Shown here piece by piece: positions 29,001 to 42,077 of a stretch of DNA of 64,000 nucleotides. Positions within the stretch are counted from its first letter, which is position 1, and every line of letters begins with the position of its first letter. The translations under genes were made by a program, and so were the position numbers. Below the pieces are notes generated by a model that had not been told where the DNA came from, made no database searches, and was given only the letters and a program-made list of their open reading frames with translations. The stretch comes from Nocardia fluminea (GTDB lineage Bacteria; Actinomycetota; Actinomycetes; Mycobacteriales; Mycobacteriaceae). The stretch is taken from assembly GCF_002846365.1 (NCBI RefSeq), contig NZ_PJMW01000002.1, positions 3,472,001 to 3,536,000 on the forward strand, in the 5' to 3' direction.

Positions 29001-32000
29001 GAGGACATCGGCGAACACCGCGGCGACGGCCTCTTCGATCGGTGTGCGCGGTGCGAGATAGGACTGCTGCGTGGCCGAGAAATCCGGTATCGGCAGGGCT
29101 TTGCGATCCAGTTTGCCGACCGGGGTGAGTGGAATATCGGCCAGGACGACGACGTAGGGCGGCACCATGTACCCCGGCAGCTCCGCCGCGACCTGCGCGC
29201 GCAGTCGTTCGGTGTCGAGTTCGGCATCGGGCACGGGAAGCACATAGGACACGAGCACGGTGGCACCCGCAGGCCCTTCGCGTCCGATCGTCACCGCGTA
29301 GTCGACCTCGTCGTCGCGTGAGAGCACAGCGTCGATCTCACCGAGTTCGATCCGCAGGCCGCGGATCTTGACCTGGAAGTCGCTGCGCCCCAGATACTCC
29401 AGAGTGGGAGCGCCGTTCTCGCCGGAAATCCAGCGCACCATGTCGCCGGTTCGGTACATCCGTTCCCCGGCGACCCCGAACGGGTTCGCGACGAACCGGC
29501 TCGCGGTCATCTCGAACCGGTTGAAGTAGCCGCGCGCCAACGCGGGCCCGGCCAGATACAGCTCACCCGCGATGCCGATCGGCACCGGACGCAACCAGCT
29601 GTCCAGCACCACCAGTGCGGCACCGCGAATCGGACCGCCGATGGTGACCGGCTCGCCCGCAACCAGTTCGGCGGGACCGGTCGCCCAGATGCTGAACTCG
29701 GTGGGGCCGTACAGATTCACCATCCGCCTGCCCGCTGCCCACTTCTCGATGAGCTCGGGGGTGGCAGCCTCACCGGCCACCGACAGCACCCGCAGCTCGG
29801 TGAGTTCGGTGGGCTCCATCGTCGCCAGCGCCGACGGGGTGATCACCGCATGGGTGACCCGTTCCGTGCGCAGCAGCGTCTCCAGTTCGCCGCCGCCGTA
29901 CACCTCCGGCGGCGAGACGACCAGGCGGCCACCCGCGGCGTGCGCGGTCAGCATCTCGAAGACGGACGCGTCGAAGCTGGGGGAGGCTACCTGCAGGGCG
30001 CTGGCAGTCGGGTCGAGTGCCAGGGTGTCGCGCTGGGCGGCAACGAGATTGGCGATGCCGCGATGGCTGAGCAGGACCGCCTTCGGCTTGCCGGTGGACC
30101 CGGAGGTATAGATCAGATAGGCGGTGTGGTCGATGTCGAGCGGGCCGCCGCGTTCGGCGTCGGTGATCGGCGCGTCCGAGACCAGCATGGCTCGGCGCAT
30201 GGTGTTCAGGTCGTCGAGCAGCAGCCAGTCGATGGACCCGGGCAGATCCTCGCCGATAGCTGTCACGGTGACGCCGATGGGGGCCTTCGAATCGGTGAGC
30301 ATGTGCTCGATTCGCTCCACCGGATAGCTCGGATCCAGCGGGACGAAGGCGGCCCCGGTCTTGGCCAGCGCCCACACGGCGACCACCGATTCCAGTGACC
30401 GGGTGAGCGCGAGCACGACGAAGATCTCGGGGCCGATCCCGCGACGCAGCAGGACCCGGGCGAACCGGTTGGACCAGGCGTCGAGGTCGCCGTAACTCAT
30501 CCGCAGCTCGCCCGCGCTGACCGCGATCGCGGCGGGATCGATGCGCGCCCCCGCGGTGAGGATGTCGGGCAGGGTGCGCATCGGCAACGGTGACGGCCCG
30601 CGAACCGGTGCGAGCGCGGCCAATTCGGCTTCCCCGCAGTTCTGGAGTCGCGAGACCGAGACGTGCGGATTCTCGGCGAGCTGGGCGAGCATCCGGACGA
30701 ACCGATCCAGGAGCGACTGGGCCGCAGCGGGTTCCAGCTGATCGGCCATGAACTTCACGGTGATGCGCAGGGCGTCTCCCGCTCCGGCCTCGCCGCGCAG
30801 CGGAATCACCATGAGGTTCAACGGGTACGGCGTCGCGTCGGTGCCCTCGACGTCGAGCACCCGCATGCCCGCGATGTCCAAGGCCTGCGACAGTGCCTCG
30901 CGATCGATCGGGTACGACTCGAAAACGGTGAGGGTGTCGAACAATTCGGCCAAGCCGACCACGCGGTGGATGGCGGCGAGACCGACGTGCTGGTGGTCCA
31001 TCAGCCGTGCCTGCTCGGCCTGCACACGAGCCAGCAGGTCACTGACCTGCTCCGACGGATCCAGCGTCACCCGCACGGGCACGGTGTTGATGAACAGCCC
31101 GACCATCTCCTCGACACCGGGCAGCTCCGGCGGCCGACCGGACACCGTGGCACCGAACACCACATCGGTGCGACCGGTGAGCATGGCCAGCAGCAGCGAC
31201 CAACCGGCCTGGACCAGCGTGTTCACGGTCGCGCCCGCTTCCCGGGCCGCGGATTCGAGCACCGCGACCGTGGCCGAGGACAGATCGTGCGAGAGCATCC
31301 CCGTGTCGGCGGACTCGATCCCCGCGAGGGTGGGGACGGCGCGGGTGGGCGTGTCGATCCCGGCCATGGCCTGCTTCCAGGCGGCCAGGGAGGCCTCCGT
31401 GTCCTGGTCCCCGAGCCAGGACAGGAAGTCGCGGTAGGACTGGGCGGGTGGCAGCATCGACGCGTCGCCTGCGGTGACGTACAGGGTGAGCAGTTCCCGC
31501 ACCAGCAGCGGTGTCGACCAGCCGTCCAGCACCAGATGGTGATTGGTCATGACGAGCCGGAAGGTTTCCTCGGCGGTCCTGATCAGAGTGAACCGCAGCA
31601 GCGGGGGGCGGGTCAGGTCGAACCGGGTCAGCGCGTCGAGCTCGATCACCCGGTCGAGTTCGTGTGCCCGCTCGCCGTCGTCGGCGATCTCGGTGAGATC
31701 TATTTCCGCCCAGCGGATCTCGGCCGCCGACAGGACCAGTTGGCGTGGGCCGTCGTCGGTCTCGACGAACGCCACGCGCAGGTTCTCGTGCCGATCGACG
31801 AGCGCTTGTGCGGCGCCGCGCAGCCGGGCGGCGTCGACCGTGCCCGCGAGGGTGAGCAGTGACTGGACCGTGTAACCGTCGGCGGTGTCGGAGTCGTAGA
31901 GCGCGTGGAAGAGCAGGCCGTACTGCAGCGGCGAGAGCGGCCAGACGTCGGCGAGCGTCGGGTAGGCACGCTCCCAGCGCTCGATCTGCGGCTGATCGAC

Positions 32001-35000
32001 CCTGACGAGCGTGAAATCCGACGGCGTGCGGCCACCGGCGTCGCCGGTTCCGGCATGGGTGACCAGGGCGCGCAGGGCCTGCGACCACAGCTGTGCCAAC
32101 TCGCGCACGTCGGCTTCGCCGAGCAGCCTGCTCGCGTAGGCCCAGGTGACTTCCAGTCCGGCCTCGGTCAGCACCGCGTTGATGTCGACCACGGCGGCCA
32201 GTGGGGCTCGGTCGTCGTTGGTCGCGGCGAAGCGCCGTGGGACCCAGGGATCATCGCCGGTCACCGCCCGGCCGAGATAGTTGAAGCTCAGCTGGGGTGT
32301 CGGCGCGTCGGCCAGGGCCGCGGCGGACTCGTCGTTCAGATAGCGGAGCAAGCCGAAGCCGACACCGCGATCGGGAACCGACCGCAACTGTTCCTTGGTC
32401 GCCTTGATCGCCGAGCCCGCCGCACGGCCACCCGCGTACGCGTCATCGAGATCGATGCCGGTTAGGTCGAGGGCGACCGGGTACACGCTGGTGAACCAGC
32501 CGACCGTACGCGCGACATCGGCGCCGGGCAGCAGGGATTCGTCGCGGCCGTGGCCCTCCAGCGTGAGCAGTGCGCCCGTGCGGTCACGCCACCGGCACAC
32601 GGCCATGGCGAGGGCGGCCAGCAGCACATCGTCGGCGCCGCAGTGGAACTGCTCGGGCACGCCGTGCAGGACGGTCTGGGCGACATCCGACGGCACCGTC
32701 GTCTGCCACTGTGCCATCGTGGCGACCACGTCCAGGGTGGGGTCGAACGCGGCGGGGGTCGGCACGGTGCCCGCCACCGGGTCGGACAGGCGAGGAGAGG
32801 CGATGTGCGCCGTGTCGCCGGAACCAGCGGAGGTGGTCACCCCACGGTCGGCCCGGGCGAACGGTGGGTCGGGTGTGGCCAGTATTCGCTGCCAGATCGG
32901 CAGTTCGTCGAGACGGGTGGTGGCGTTCTCGCGCTGGCCGTGCGCCCAGCGGCGGAAGGAGGTGCCGACCGGGTCGAGTGTGCCGCCGAAGGCCGCGACA
33001 GCCAAGTCCGGCAACAGGATTCGCCAGGAGACGCCGTCGGTGACCAGGTGGTGCAGGACCAGCCAGCACAGCGGGGCGGCATCGGTGCGCTCGATCAACA
33101 CGAACCGGGCAACGGCGGCCGCGGTGGGATCGAGCAGGTCCGCGGCGTTCTGCAAGGCGCGCTCGACCGCTTCCTCGGTGTCGGCCAGGGTCGTTTCGAT
33201 CAGATTCCCGGCGTCGACCGAACCGTGTTCGGCGACAATCCATTCCCAGCCGTCGGTGGTCGGCCGCAGCGAGGAACGAAGGAGGTCGTGGTGGTCGAGC
33301 AGGACTTGGAGCGCCGCCGCGAGCCTGGGGCGATCGAAACCGTCGGGAAGCCCGATCAGGACGGCCTGCCCGTAGCGCCCCCAGGTATCCGGGTGCTCGA
33401 CCATCGCGTGCACGATCGGCGTGAGCTCCACCGTACCGACTCCGCCACCGGGCAATTCGTCCACCACGTGCGCCTCGGTGTCGTCGGCCACCGCGGCCAG
33501 CGCGGCGACCGTCTTGCGTTCGAAGACGTCACGAGCGCTGAACGAGATCCCGGCGGCCTTCGCTCGCGAGACCAGCTGGATCGACACGATGCTGTCGCCA
33601 CCGAGAGCGAAGAAACTGTCGTCGACACCGACCGTGTCGAGCCCGAGCACCTCGGCGAAGAGGGCGGCCAGCGCTTCCTCGCGCGGTGTGGACGGCGCCC
33701 GGCTCGCGACCGCGCGGGCACCGAAATCCGGTGCTGGCAGGGCTTTTCGGTCCACCTTGCCGAGCGGCGTCAGCGGCACCCGGTCGAGCACCGTCACGAC
33801 GGCGGGCACCATATAGGCCGGAAGTGTCTCGCCGACAGCGGCTTTCACCGCTTCGGAATGGACATCGGCGCCCGGCTCGGCCGTGACATAGGCGACGAGC
33901 GCGGTGGCGCCGGTCGGCGACTCGACACCGAGGGTGATCGCGAAGTCGATCCCGGGCAGCCGCTGCAATGCGGCATCGATCTCGCCGAGCTCGATCCGGT
34001 AGCCGCGCACCTTCACCTGGAAGTCGCTGCGTCCCTGGTAGTCCAGGGTGACGCGCCCCTCGCCGCTGGTCCAGCGCACCAGATCGCCGGTGCGATACAT
34101 CCGCTCGCCGGGTGCGTGCGGATTCGCGACGAACCGGCTCGCGGTCAAGCCGCTGCGCCGGTGATATCCACGCGCCACGCCCGGGCCCGCGAGGTACAGC
34201 TCACCCACGGTGCCCGCGGGTACCGGACGCAGCCAGGGGTCGAGCACCAGGCCGGACACGCCACCCACCAGGCTCCCGATCGTCACCGGGGCGCCGGGGA
34301 CCAGTGGTTCGCTCAGCGTGGTGGTGATGGTGGTCTCGGTGGGCCCGTACCCGTTGATCAGCGAGCGACCGGCCCACTTCGCCACCAGTTCCGGCGGGCA
34401 CGCGTCACCGCCGACCACGATCGTGCGCAGGTCGGGCAGGGTCGCCGGATCGAGCGAACCGACGACGGCCGGGGTGACATTGAGATGGGTGACCCGGTGC
34501 GTGCGCAGCACCCGCGCCATGTCCTCACCCGCGTACGCCGACGGCGGAACCACCGCGAGCGTCGCACCGGCGGCCAGGGTCACCACGATCTCCTCGACGG
34601 AGATATCGAAACTCGGTGACACTGCGTGCGCGACAACGGAACCCGGCTCGACCCCGAACCCCGCGCCCGAACTCGCGGCGAGGTTCGCCAAGCCGCGATG
34701 CGAGACCAGCACACCCTTGGGGAGTCCGGTCGACCCGGACGTGTAGATGATGTAGGCGACCTGATCCGCCGCGATCGCGGCGGTGCGGTCGGCATCGGTG
34801 ATCGGCGCGCTGTCCTGGGCGGCGAGTTCCGCCGTGGTGGTCTCGTCGTCCAGCGAAAGCCAATCGACCTTGGCGGGCAGGGACTTTCGCACCTCGTCGA
34901 CTGTCACGCCGGTGACGACCCCGCTGTCGTCGATCATGTGCTCGATGCGATCGGCGGGATAGGTCGGATCGATCGGCACGAACGGCGCACCGGTCCTGGC

Positions 35001-36608
35001 CACCGCAATGGTGGCCAGCACCGACTCCGAGGACCGTGGAATCGACAGCGCGACAGTGTGTTCGGGTCCGGCGCCGGCGGCGATCAGCAAGCGGGCCAGG
35101 CGATTGGTGTAGTCGTCGACCTCCCGATAGGTCAGCGTCTCGTCGGCGCCCCAGCGCAGCGCCACCGCGTCCGGGTCGAGTGCGGCGCCCGCCGCCAGGA
35201 TCTCCGGCAGTGTGCGCGTCGCGACGCCGGCGGGACCGCGCGCGGGCACCGAGGCCGCCTGCTCGGCGTCGGAGAGCACGGGTACAGCCGACAGTGGGGC
35301 GTCCGGGCCTGCGACGAGGAAACGATGCAGGAACAGCAGGAATCGCTCGTGATGGGCCGCCAGGTCGGCGTCGCTGTACAGGTTCGCGTTGCCCTGCAGG
35401 TCGATGTGGGTGCTCTCGCCGCCGACGCCCGGGTAGAGGTTGACGAACAGGTCGTCGATCAAACCGGAGGTCAGTACATGGAGCCGCCCGACGACCGGGC
35501 CCAGCGCAATCTTGGTGTCCACCATCATGAGATTCACGGCAGGACCGAACGACGCCGCCTCGTCCATCGCCCAGCCGAGATCGCGGACGATGTCCTCCTG
35601 GCGATACCGCTGGCGGCGCAACGCTCCGGTCAGCTCGCTCTGCACGGCGAGAATCGCCGAACCGACGGTGGTGGTGGGATCCAGGCGCACGCGCAGCGGC
35701 ACCACATTGGCGAGCATGCCCCCCGAGCGGCGCAGGGTCGCCGAGGTCCGTGCGGAGACCGGCAGGCTCAGCACCACTTCCGGCGCGCCGGTCATCGCGG
35801 CGAGATACGCGCCGAACGCCGCGACCACCGTCGGCGCGACACCCGAATTCACCGATGCCGCAACGGAATCCAGCAGGGCGCCGGTTTCCGCGGGCAGGGC
35901 GCCCGAGACCCGGTTGGGGTGGGCGTCGACTTCGGCGTCGCGGCCGGCGAGCGTAACCGGATCGGCCAGCGCGGCCAGGTGCTCGCGCCAGTATTCGCGG
36001 TCGGTCGTGAAACGGTCGGAGGTGCGGTAGGCGAGGTCGGCATCGACGATCTTCTGCAGCGGCTCGGCCTTGGTGGCCGGTGCTTCACGGCCGTCGTAGG
36101 CGGCGTTGTAGAGCGCGCCGACGCGTTGCACCAGGGCCAGCGCGCCCATTCCGTCCAGCACGATGTGGTGCATGCGCGCGTACCAGAACCAGCGAGCGTC
36201 GGCGACGCGCAGCAGGGCGATGCGGACCAATCGGTCGTGCATCACGTCCAGTGGCGCGGTGTACTCGGCGCGCATCCACGCGTGCGCGGCCGCTTCCGGG
36301 TCGGGGCGGTCGCGCAGATCCAGTTCGGCGACGTCGTCGTCGAGGCTCAGATCGACGATCTGGTGGGGCTGCCCGTCGATGTCGACGAGCCGCACGTAGC
36401 CGGTGCCGAACTCGCGACCGGTGCGCTGCGCCGCGTCGATCAGCAGCGCGGGGTCGACCGGACCGGACAACTCCACGTACTGGGCGATGGAAATGGGGGT
36501 GTCGCCCGCGATGTGCTGGGCGAACCAGATGCCGCGCTGGGCGGCGGACAAGGGAAAAGGGCCTTCGGTCGCGACGGCACCCGACGCGTGCGAAGAAGAC
36601 TGGATCAT
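23085..36608 (-). CDS. Three-module non-ribosomal peptide synthetase, 4507 residues
   Basis: Multimodular peptide synthetase ending in its own thioesterase. Domains, approximate residues: C1 15-450 (HHIVLDG at 147), A1 465-950 (YTSGSTG near 622), T1 960-1040 (GGDS near 1003), E1 1050-1500 ([13 protein letters not shown] near 1184), C2 1540-1980 (HHLVLDG near 1688), A2 2000-2500 (YTSGSTG near 2165), T2 2510-2590 (GGNS near 2550), C3 2610-3060 (HHISADG near 2756), A3 3080-3640 (YTSGSTG near 3280), T3 3650-3730 (GGDS near 3690), E3 3750-4200 ([13 protein letters not shown] near 3890), TE 4240-4500 (GWSFGG near 4330). GGDS before E and GGNS before C agree with this order. Product: a tripeptide with D residues at 1 and 3; the leading C domain suggests N-acylation. 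Codes by eye: A1 DIENVGGITK, A2 DAFVSALIWK, A3 DAFVAALIWK. A3 has two odd low-complexity inserts. Confidence 0.95.
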   Translation of the reverse strand: MIQSSSHASGAVATEGPFPLSAAQRGIWFAQHIAGDTPISIAQYVELSGPVDPALLIDAAQRTGREFGTGYVRLVDIDGQPHQIVDLSLDDDVAELDLRDRPDPEAAAHAWMRAEYTAPLDVMHDRLVRIALLRVADARWFWYARMHHIVLDGMGALALVQRVGALYNAAYDGREAPATKAEPLQKIVDADLAYRTSDRFTTDREYWREHLAALADPVTLAGRDAEVDAHPNRVSGALPAETGALLDSVAASVNSGVAPTVVAAFGAYLAAMTGAPEVVLSLPVSARTSATLRRSGGMLANVVPLRVRLDPTTTVGSAILAVQSELTGALRRQRYRQEDIVRDLGWAMDEAASFGPAVNLMMVDTKIALGPVVGRLHVLTSGLIDDLFVNLYPGVGGESTHIDLQGNANLYSDADLAAHHERFLLFLHRFLVAGPDAPLSAVPVLSDAEQAASVPARGPAGVATRTLPEILAAGAALDPDAVALRWGADETLTYREVDDYTNRLARLLIAAGAGPEHTVALSIPRSSESVLATIAVARTGAPFVPIDPTYPADRIEHMIDDSGVVTGVTVDEVRKSLPAKVDWLSLDDETTTAELAAQDSAPITDADRTAAIAADQVAYIIYTSGSTGLPKGVLVSHRGLANLAASSGAGFGVEPGSVVAHAVSPSFDISVEEIVVTLAAGATLAVVPPSAYAGEDMARVLRTHRVTHLNVTPAVVGSLDPATLPDLRTIVVGGDACPPELVAKWAGRSLINGYGPTETTITTTLSEPLVPGAPVTIGSLVGGVSGLVLDPWLRPVPAGTVGELYLAGPGVARGYHRRSGLTASRFVANPHAPGERMYRTGDLVRWTSGEGRVTLDYQGRSDFQVKVRGYRIELGEIDAALQRLPGIDFAITLGVESPTGATALVAYVTAEPGADVHSEAVKAAVGETLPAYMVPAVVTVLDRVPLTPLGKVDRKALPAPDFGARAVASRAPSTPREEALAALFAEVLGLDTVGVDDSFFALGGDSIVSIQLVSRAKAAGISFSARDVFERKTVAALAAVADDTEAHVVDELPGGGVGTVELTPIVHAMVEHPDTWGRYGQAVLIGLPDGFDRPRLAAALQVLLDHHDLLRSSLRPTTDGWEWIVAEHGSVDAGNLIETTLADTEEAVERALQNAADLLDPTAAAVARFVLIERTDAAPLCWLVLHHLVTDGVSWRILLPDLAVAAFGGTLDPVGTSFRRWAHGQRENATTRLDELPIWQRILATPDPPFARADRGVTTSAGSGDTAHIASPRLSDPVAGTVPTPAAFDPTLDVVATMAQWQTTVPSDVAQTVLHGVPEQFHCGADDVLLAALAMAVCRWRDRTGALLTLEGHGRDESLLPGADVARTVGWFTSVYPVALDLTGIDLDDAYAGGRAAGSAIKATKEQLRSVPDRGVGFGLLRYLNDESAAALADAPTPQLSFNYLGRAVTGDDPWVPRRFAATNDDRAPLAAVVDINAVLTEAGLEVTWAYASRLLGEADVRELAQLWSQALRALVTHAGTGDAGGRTPSDFTLVRVDQPQIERWERAYPTLADVWPLSPLQYGLLFHALYDSDTADGYTVQSLLTLAGTVDAARLRGAAQALVDRHENLRVAFVETDDGPRQLVLSAAEIRWAEIDLTEIADDGERAHELDRVIELDALTRFDLTRPPLLRFTLIRTAEETFRLVMTNHHLVLDGWSTPLLVRELLTLYVTAGDASMLPPAQSYRDFLSWLGDQDTEASLAAWKQAMAGIDTPTRAVPTLAGIESADTGMLSHDLSSATVAVLESAAREAGATVNTLVQAGWSLLLAMLTGRTDVVFGATVSGRPPELPGVEEMVGLFINTVPVRVTLDPSEQVSDLLARVQAEQARLMDHQHVGLAAIHRVVGLAELFDTLTVFESYPIDREALSQALDIAGMRVLDVEGTDATPYPLNLMVIPLRGEAGAGDALRITVKFMADQLEPAAAQSLLDRFVRMLAQLAENPHVSVSRLQNCGEAELAALAPVRGPSPLPMRTLPDILTAGARIDPAAIAVSAGELRMSYGDLDAWSNRFARVLLRRGIGPEIFVVLALTRSLESVVAVWALAKTGAAFVPLDPSYPVERIEHMLTDSKAPIGVTVTAIGEDLPGSIDWLLLDDLNTMRRAMLVSDAPITDAERGGPLDIDHTAYLIYTSGSTGKPKAVLLSHRGIANLVAAQRDTLALDPTASALQVASPSFDASVFEMLTAHAAGGRLVVSPPEVYGGGELETLLRTERVTHAVITPSALATMEPTELTELRVLSVAGEAATPELIEKWAAGRRMVNLYGPTEFSIWATGPAELVAGEPVTIGGPIRGAALVVLDSWLRPVPIGIAGELYLAGPALARGYFNRFEMTASRFVANPFGVAGERMYRTGDMVRWISGENGAPTLEYLGRSDFQVKIRGLRIELGEIDAVLSRDDEVDYAVTIGREGPAGATVLVSYVLPVPDAELDTERLRAQVAAELPGYMVPPYVVVLADIPLTPVGKLDRKALPIPDFSATQQSYLAPRTPIEEAVAAVFADVLGSERVSVDQSFFELGGNSLSATKVVARVNSALGSTIALRDLFDAPSVAQLSSRVVPAAGGSPGRPALAPRLRPDRIPLSPAQQRMWVLNQLDPDSSAYNIAIALRLTGTLDVAAMRRALADVVERQESLRTRYPADAEGPRQVVVGIDSAVPSMPLIDTEDGAPLRARINELAGTGFDLTRQAPLRVGLFRLGGQPAEAATLGAPRSEDPVPVHVIVLVVHHISADGASMAPLAADLVAAYSARVSGKAPTQPPLTVQYADFALWHRELLGSATESESVAAQQIQFWRETLAGAPDALELPTDRPRPAVQTMRSDDVDFAIDEHTHRALIEFAAANNVSVFMVVHAALAVLLARLAGTGDVVVGTPIAGRGEAALDDLVGMFVNTLALRTPVDPGTGFRQLLATVRTTDLDAFGHADVPFEQLVAALDPTRSTAHHPLFQVSLSLQNFVEPVLELPGLRFEVEDFDRRSSAFDLTLDLRERFDTTGPAGIDGVLTYATDLFDATTVTSFASRWRQVLATVLTDIDIRLADIDILAESERAELVPVHGPATAGTTTLAELLTATATTFPDRPALVSQSTTTSSTRTLTDTIAPRREQPGSAAGTTSSSRPTPVTGTTTYRALDAGSNQLARLLIEAGVHPETVVALGLPRCAEFHQGIWAAAKVGAAFLPVDPKHPADRIDHMLTDSGAQVGITLAEYRPKLAGGTRWLILDDPEFAARLDATADAALTPAELPAPIRLENPAWMIYTSGSTGTPKGVTVTHRGLADLVAAQRCDLTLDEHARVMQVASPSFDASIFEALMAFGCGAASVIAPPEVFGGAPLAELIATEQVTHMVITPSALATIDPAEVSSLRVLAVAGEAVGPDLVARWCGGADGRTMINLYGPTEYTIWATGSAPLSATEPVTIGAPVRGAAALVLDDRLRPVPVGVAGELYLAGTALARGYHARPSLTAARFIANPFGLPGECLYRTGDLVRWTRTNTSARSARSDSPARVGNPLPDNPAGSPTGLALEYLGRTDFQVKVRGQRIELGEIDAVLGAIDGVDLAVTLGVPGPTGATALAAYLVRLPGADLDIAHIRALAADTLPGYMVPAAFVVLDEIPINAVGKLDRKALPEPVFVTDDTPYRAPQTPTELVLAEVYAELLGRARVGVDDSFFALGGDSILAIQLVTQAKLRGVHCTPLQVFEHRTVAALGAAVDAAETVEALAELPGGGIGDLPLTPIVRYMVERGGDFDRFAQTAVLELPVGIERAQLVATLAAVVDRHDMLRARLWAAEDGWRLHVADPGSIEVDALVHRTAFDAAIDPIELREYAQTELDSAMNRLHPADGVVLQFVWLDPVGDAGAHIGPGRLIIVAHHLAIDSVSWRILVQDLIAAWAQVSAGATPVLPDIGTSMRRWSHALTEQARTDRRRAELPYWQSVVNGPDPLLAARHLDPITDQARTVRRLDIAVDEDTTTALLTTLPHLFQGSVTDALFATLAVALVRWRARRGVDEFSALLRLEGHGRQEEVVPGADLSRTIGWFTNLYPVRLDLAGIDIDDALAGGPAMGAAIRRVKHDLLGVPDKGIGFGLLRYLNPEAAEQLPSRLPGQICVNYLGRHTSVDTPPGLEGLGWLPTDALGDLEAAEHPQVPIMSAIDINAMVVGNRLQADFGYAAQLLDGEDVTELANLWVEALDAAARFAETPAARTASADEAAAMTARTAAVVEPGPTGLGLDVLLPIRPDGDQPALFCVHSSSGMSWSYLGFAEQLRPGRPVYGLQAPDLSGREPSARSIEEFAQRYVREIRSVQPSGPYHLLGWSFGGLIAQAMAVELKAAGEQVGVVALLDTDTADIDGDTIERLSPGAFINTFGAIFGIDDVPAESSAEQAAELITARLGGVELIDAATIERMAGSYNASAGTRTGYQRPVYDGDIVYFRATVDPAEWMGPDGWRPYITGDITDHDVDVTHDDMTNPYALAVISPLLDDHLEAGDRI

Positions 36609-36752
36609 GAGCGGACCTGCGTTCTCATGTCTGGAGCTGGGCGTTCACCTCGGGTCCCCGACCGTCGGATAGCTACCTGGCTGGTAGTACCCGCCGTTGC
36701 GTACTGCGCTCTATGTTCATTCTGGACCTGTATCGAGCGCATCGGAACGGGT

Positions 36753-37175
36753 TCAGGAGACTGCGCGCAGTTCCGTAGCCATCAGCGGCGCGTCGGAAGT
36801 GACCAGATAGCGCTGCAGGGTCGAGCGGTCGTCGAGCACCAGCCAGTCGGTGACGTCGGCGAGTTCGCCCCGGCGGGCCTTGGTGGTGATCCCGAATCCG
36901 GCGCCGAGGGCGGTGGACGAACCCTCGATCACCGACACCGGGATCGCACCGATCTTGCGGATCGCGGCCTCGGCGACGATCGACTCGATGCGGGGATCCA
37001 CAGCGAGGGCGATCCGGTCGCCCGCGTCGGCGCCACGGGTGAGCAGCAGCCGGGCCAGGCGGTTCGCCCAACGGTCCAGGTCGGCGTCGGCGAGGTGACC
37101 GGCGGCGACCGGCGAGCCGGAGCGGCTGCGCATCGGGATGACGTTGGTGGCGGGTGCGGTGACCAGGGTGCTCAT
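36753..37175 (-). CDS. Orphan N-terminal fragment of an adenylation domain, stand-alone
   Basis: 140-residue protein aligned by eye with the first part of an NRPS A domain: DADLDRWANRLARLLLTRG (core A1), a motif-A2-like IRKIGAIPVSV, then ITTKARRGELADVTDWLVLDD, ending with TSDAPLMATE just where YTSGSTG would begin. NRPS A1 has the parallel [21 protein letters not shown] and SAPITDAD. It lacks ATP-binding and catalytic motifs, so it cannot adenylate. GAAGGGG lies before ATG 37175. It precedes the NRPS by 144 bases on the same strand and may be co-transcribed. It could be decayed from a lost module, or be a conserved helper; the intact frame and ribosome site favour a live gene. Confidence 0.7.
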   Translation of the reverse strand: MSTLVTAPATNVIPMRSRSGSPVAAGHLADADLDRWANRLARLLLTRGADAGDRIALAVDPRIESIVAEAAIRKIGAIPVSVIEGSSTALGAGFGITTKARRGELADVTDWLVLDDRSTLQRYLVTSDAPLMATELRAVS

Positions 37176-37363
37176 CGTGTTCCCCTTCGAAGGCTTGTCG
37201 GGTGTCTGGTGGGTACACCTCTAATCTCGTCTTCGGGAGGGGGATCCGACAGCAACCCCAGCGTTGGTGCGCCGACTCCCAGGGGGATCGATTACCACCC
37301 CTGGGTGGGCGAACCCCGGCGGTGGCGGCCTCGTGCGCGTGCCGCCGACCGCCATGGGTCCGG

Positions 37364-38167
37364 TCAGCGAGGGTTGCCGCCGATGCTGAAGTGCGCGCCG
37401 GTCGGGTCGATCAGGCCGGCGAGACGCCCGTAGGGGGTGTCCATCGGTTCGAAAGCGACGGTGCCGCCGAGGGCCACCGCCTGCTCGGCGGACTTGTCGA
37501 CGTCGTCGGCGCCGAAATAGACCGTCCACGAGCCGGGGACGCCCTCGCCGAGATGACCATTGGCGTCGAGGATGCCGCCGCCCATGGGTGGGACCGCGTG
37601 GATGGTGGTGTAGCGGAAGTCCTCGGTATCGGCGATCGTCATGGTGTCGCGCCAGCCGAAGACCTCGCGGTAGAAGACAAGGGACTCGTCGTAGGCGCGG
37701 GTCATCAGCTCGAACCAGGACGGGACACCGACGTGGTCGGTCCAGGTCCCGTCGGCGACGAGGCCGACCGCGTCGAAACCGGCGAAGGTGTCGGCCTGCC
37801 ACACGCCGACGCCGATCCCGCCCACATCGGCGAGCACCGCCATCGCACCGAGGTCGGCCACCGCCATCGGTTCGACGATCACCGTGCCGCCCGCCGCGCT
37901 CGCCGCGGCCGTCGTCGCCAGGGCGTCGGGGGAGTTCAGGTAGACGGTCCAGCGGTCCGGATACGGGTCGCCGGGATCGTCGTGGCGGCCCATCGCGCCC
38001 GCTACCACCCGCCCGTCCTTGCGCAAGGTGGTGTAGCCGCCGAATTCCTCGCCGCCGCGTTCGGCGGTCCAGCCGAACAGTTCGCCGTAGAAGGCGATCG
38101 CGCGGTCGAGATCGGTCGTGTAGAGGTCGACCCAGGTGGGATCACCGGGTTTCGGGCTGAACGACAT
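37364..38167 (-). CDS. VOC-family protein with two glyoxalase-like domains
   Basis: 267-residue protein made of two vicinal-oxygen-chelate units. The first begins at WVDLYTTDLDRAIAFYGELFGWT and includes GGYTTLRKDGRVVAGAMG; the second begins at WFELMTRAYDESLVFYREVFGWRD and ends DPTGAHFSIGG. Pairs like this occur in the mycobacterial hydroxylase-like (27 kDa antigen type) VOC proteins. Metal residues cannot be assigned with certainty. ATG 38167 has GAGGAG upstream; the frame is open 29 codons further with no ribosome site. It faces away from ctaD and sits at the right boundary of the accessory block. Substrate unknown. Confidence 0.85.
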   Translation of the reverse strand: MSFSPKPGDPTWVDLYTTDLDRAIAFYGELFGWTAERGGEEFGGYTTLRKDGRVVAGAMGRHDDPGDPYPDRWTVYLNSPDALATTAAASAAGGTVIVEPMAVADLGAMAVLADVGGIGVGVWQADTFAGFDAVGLVADGTWTDHVGVPSWFELMTRAYDESLVFYREVFGWRDTMTIADTEDFRYTTIHAVPPMGGGILDANGHLGEGVPGSWTVYFGADDVDKSAEQAVALGGTVAFEPMDTPYGRLAGLIDPTGAHFSIGGNPR

Positions 38168-38465
38168 GACGTCTCCTCGGCTGAAGGGGTAGCGCGACAC
38201 CAGACGCTGACATGTTCGTGCGTCGGCATCGATCATGACGCGCCGACCGCCCAAAAGTCATCGCCGACAACCGTTGCACCCACGCGACCTGCGGAGGAAG
38301 ATCGGGAGCGCGAACTACGGCGCGCCGAATACGACACAGAGTAGGACCCGCGCGGAATGCTGCGGCAGCACGGTTTACCATTCACTCCAACGCATGTCTG
38401 CTGCTGTCCGTCATGGAGGCGCGGCCGGCTCTGCGAGTGACGTACAGGCATCTTCAGGAGGATCA

Positions 38466-40208
38466 GTGACTGCGGTAGAGCCCAGGCCAGTCCCTCAGTT
38501 GGAAGCGACTCGACCGTATCCGGCCCGGACCGGGCCGAAGGGCTCGTTCCTCTACAAGGCGGTCACCACCACCGACCCCAAGGTGCTCGGCACCATGTAC
38601 CTGGTGACAGCGATGAGCTTCTTCATGATCGGCGGCCTCATGGCGCTGCTCATGCGCGGCGAGCTCGCCCGGCCCGGTCTGCAGTTTCTTTCGCCGGAAC
38701 AGTTCAACCAGCTGTTCACCATGCACGGCACGATCATGCTGCTGTTCTACGCGACGGCGATCGTGTTCGGCTTCGCCAACATCGTCCTGCCACTGCAGAT
38801 CGGCGCCCCTGACGTCGCCTTCCCGCGCCTGAACGCGTTCAGCTACTGGCTATACCTGTTCGGCGCCAGCATGGCGACCGCGGGCTTCGTGACTCCCGGC
38901 GGCGCTGCGGACTTCGGCTGGACGGCGTACGTGCCGCTGACCGACATCATCCACTCGCCCGGTGTCGGCACCGACCTGTGGATCATGGGTCTGGCAGTCT
39001 CCGGTCTGGGCACCATCCTCGGTGGCGTCAACATGCTCACCACCGTGGTCTGCCTGCGCGCACCCGGCATGACCATGTTCCGCATGCCGATCTTCACCTG
39101 GAACATCGCGGTCACCTCGGTGCTGGTGCTGCTCGCGTTCCCGCTGCTCACCGCGGCGCTGCTCGGTCTGGCCTACGACCGCCACCTGGGTGGCAACATC
39201 TACGATCCGGCCACCGGTGGCATCCTGCTCTACCAGCACCTGTTCTGGTTCTTCGGCCACCCCGAGGTCTACATCATCGCGCTGCCGTTCTTCGGCATCG
39301 TGTCCGAGATCTTCCCGGTGTTCAGCCGTAAGCCGATCTTCGGCTACACCACGCTGGTCTACGCGACGCTCGGTATCGCGGCGCTGTCGATCGCGGTGTG
39401 GGCGCACCACATGTACGCCACCGGCGCCGTGCTGCTGCCGTACTTCTCCTTCATGACCTTCCTCATCGCGGTCCCGACCGGTGTGAAGTTCTTCAACTGG
39501 ATCGGCACCATGTGGCGCGGTCAGCTGACGTTCGAGACACCGATGCTGTGGTCGATCGGCTTCCTGGTGACCTTCCTCTTCGGTGGTCTGTCGGGCGTCA
39601 TCCTGGCCTCGCCGCCGCTGGACTTCCAGGTCACCGACTCGTACTTCGTCGTCGCGCACTTCCACTACGTGCTCTTCGGCACCATCGTGTTCGCGACCTT
39701 CGCGGGTATCTACTTCTGGTTCCCGAAGATCACCGGTCGCATGATGGACGAGCGTCTGGGCAAGTGGCACTTCTGGACCACCTTCGTCGGCTTCCACACC
39801 ACCTTCCTCGTCCAGCACTGGCTGGGCGCCGAGGGCATGCCACGTCGCTACGCCGACTACCTGCCGTCCGACGGTTTCACCACGCTGAACACGATCTCCA
39901 CGATCGGTGCGTTCATCCTCGGCTCGTCGATGGTGCCGTTCATCTGGAACGTCTTTAAGAGCTACCGCTACGGCGAGGTCGTCACGGTCGACGACCCGTG
40001 GGGCTACGGCAACTCCCTCGAGTGGGCCACCACCTGCCCGCCGCCGCGCCACAACTTCTACGAGCTGCCGCGGATCCGGTCCGAGCGTCCCGCGTTCGAG
40101 CTGCACTACCCGCACATGGTCGAGCGCATGAAGGCCGAGGCGCACGTGGGCTGGGGCTCGGGTAAGCACAGCACGCACGTCTCCGAAGGCGCGCTCGCGA
40201 AGAAGTAA
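38466..40208 (+). CDS. ctaD: Cytochrome c oxidase subunit I (aa3)
   Basis: Catalytic, 12-helix subunit of the aa3 terminal oxidase in the inner membrane, 580 residues. Heme a ligand in [12 protein letters not shown], CuB His and the cross-linked Tyr in [11 protein letters not shown], CuB His pair in WAHHMYATG, and heme a / a3 His in [10 protein letters not shown]. The C-terminus [22 protein letters not shown] is the actinobacterial form. Start GTG 38466 with AGGAGG 5 bases upstream; the protein then begins [22 protein letters not shown], as in Mycobacterium. Followed by a strong terminator, so transcribed alone. Confidence 0.97.
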   Translation: MTAVEPRPVPQLEATRPYPARTGPKGSFLYKAVTTTDPKVLGTMYLVTAMSFFMIGGLMALLMRGELARPGLQFLSPEQFNQLFTMHGTIMLLFYATAIVFGFANIVLPLQIGAPDVAFPRLNAFSYWLYLFGASMATAGFVTPGGAADFGWTAYVPLTDIIHSPGVGTDLWIMGLAVSGLGTILGGVNMLTTVVCLRAPGMTMFRMPIFTWNIAVTSVLVLLAFPLLTAALLGLAYDRHLGGNIYDPATGGILLYQHLFWFFGHPEVYIIALPFFGIVSEIFPVFSRKPIFGYTTLVYATLGIAALSIAVWAHHMYATGAVLLPYFSFMTFLIAVPTGVKFFNWIGTMWRGQLTFETPMLWSIGFLVTFLFGGLSGVILASPPLDFQVTDSYFVVAHFHYVLFGTIVFATFAGIYFWFPKITGRMMDERLGKWHFWTTFVGFHTTFLVQHWLGAEGMPRRYADYLPSDGFTTLNTISTIGAFILGSSMVPFIWNVFKSYRYGEVVTVDDPWGYGNSLEWATTCPPPRHNFYELPRIRSERPAFELHYPHMVERMKAEAHVGWGSGKHSTHVSEGALAKK

Positions 40209-41519
<1,311 letters not shown>

Positions 41520-41600
41520 CGTCCACGCGGAATCGCGACCAGGGCGACGTAGAGTGACGCCCACAGGCACGTCGTCACCGCTCGTCACTGGGAGGTTGTT

Positions 41601-42026
41601 GTGCGCAGGTCATTTCTCGTCCTGGTCGCCCTGGCGGGTCTCGGCGGATTGACCGCCGGATGCGGTGGCGACGAGACCGAGCCTTACGACGTCACCCTGC
41701 AGCCGACCGCCGTGCCGCAATCCGCGGCCGATCCGCTGACGATCGAACAGACCGCCAACGGCAGCACGGTCGCGGCCACGGTGGGTCAGCGCCTGCTGGT
41801 GCGTCTGCCGCAGAATCCCGCGTCGGTCGGCGAGTGGGGCATGGTCAACGCCGAGAAGGGCATCCTGATCGCCGACGGCGGGCCGACCAGTGAGGGCAAC
41901 GCCACGGTGTGGCCGTTCCGGGCGGTCGAGCGCGGTGTGACCTCGCTGCAGTTCACCTACGGGCCGTCCAGCGAACCGTCGATCACCCCCGAGCCGACCT
42001 TCATGGTGGACGTCCGGGTGTACTGA
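41601..42026 (+). CDS. Lipoprotein resembling chagasin-type protease inhibitors (I42)
   Basis: 141-residue secreted lipoprotein; signal peptide ends LGGLTAGC (lipobox Cys21). The mature region has the layout of chagasin-family cysteine-protease inhibitors: VGQRLLVRLPQNPASVGEWGM, like the N-P-T-T-G-Y-x-W loop, then TVWPFRAVERGVTSLQFTYG, like the F-x-A-x-x-x-G-x-x-x-L-x-F-x-Y end strand. The central loop is weak, so the family call is tentative. GTG 41601 is preceded by GGGAGG. It stands between serB and the PTH2 gene. Confidence 0.65.
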   Translation: MRRSFLVLVALAGLGGLTAGCGGDETEPYDVTLQPTAVPQSAADPLTIEQTANGSTVAATVGQRLLVRLPQNPASVGEWGMVNAEKGILIADGGPTSEGNATVWPFRAVERGVTSLQFTYGPSSEPSITPEPTFMVDVRVY

Positions 42027-42077
42027 GCCGGATTAGGCTGGCAGGCGGACTGGTGTCGATCGAATGGGTGTTGTGGC

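Noticed and set aside
26169..29321. 1050-codon plus frame inside the NRPS
   Set aside because: Low-complexity Gly/Arg/Asp-rich antisense product of the NRPS; no domain sense.
34626..37433. 935-codon plus frame across the NRPS start and orphan A fragment
   Set aside because: Antisense shadow; the minus strand encodes clear NRPS motifs.
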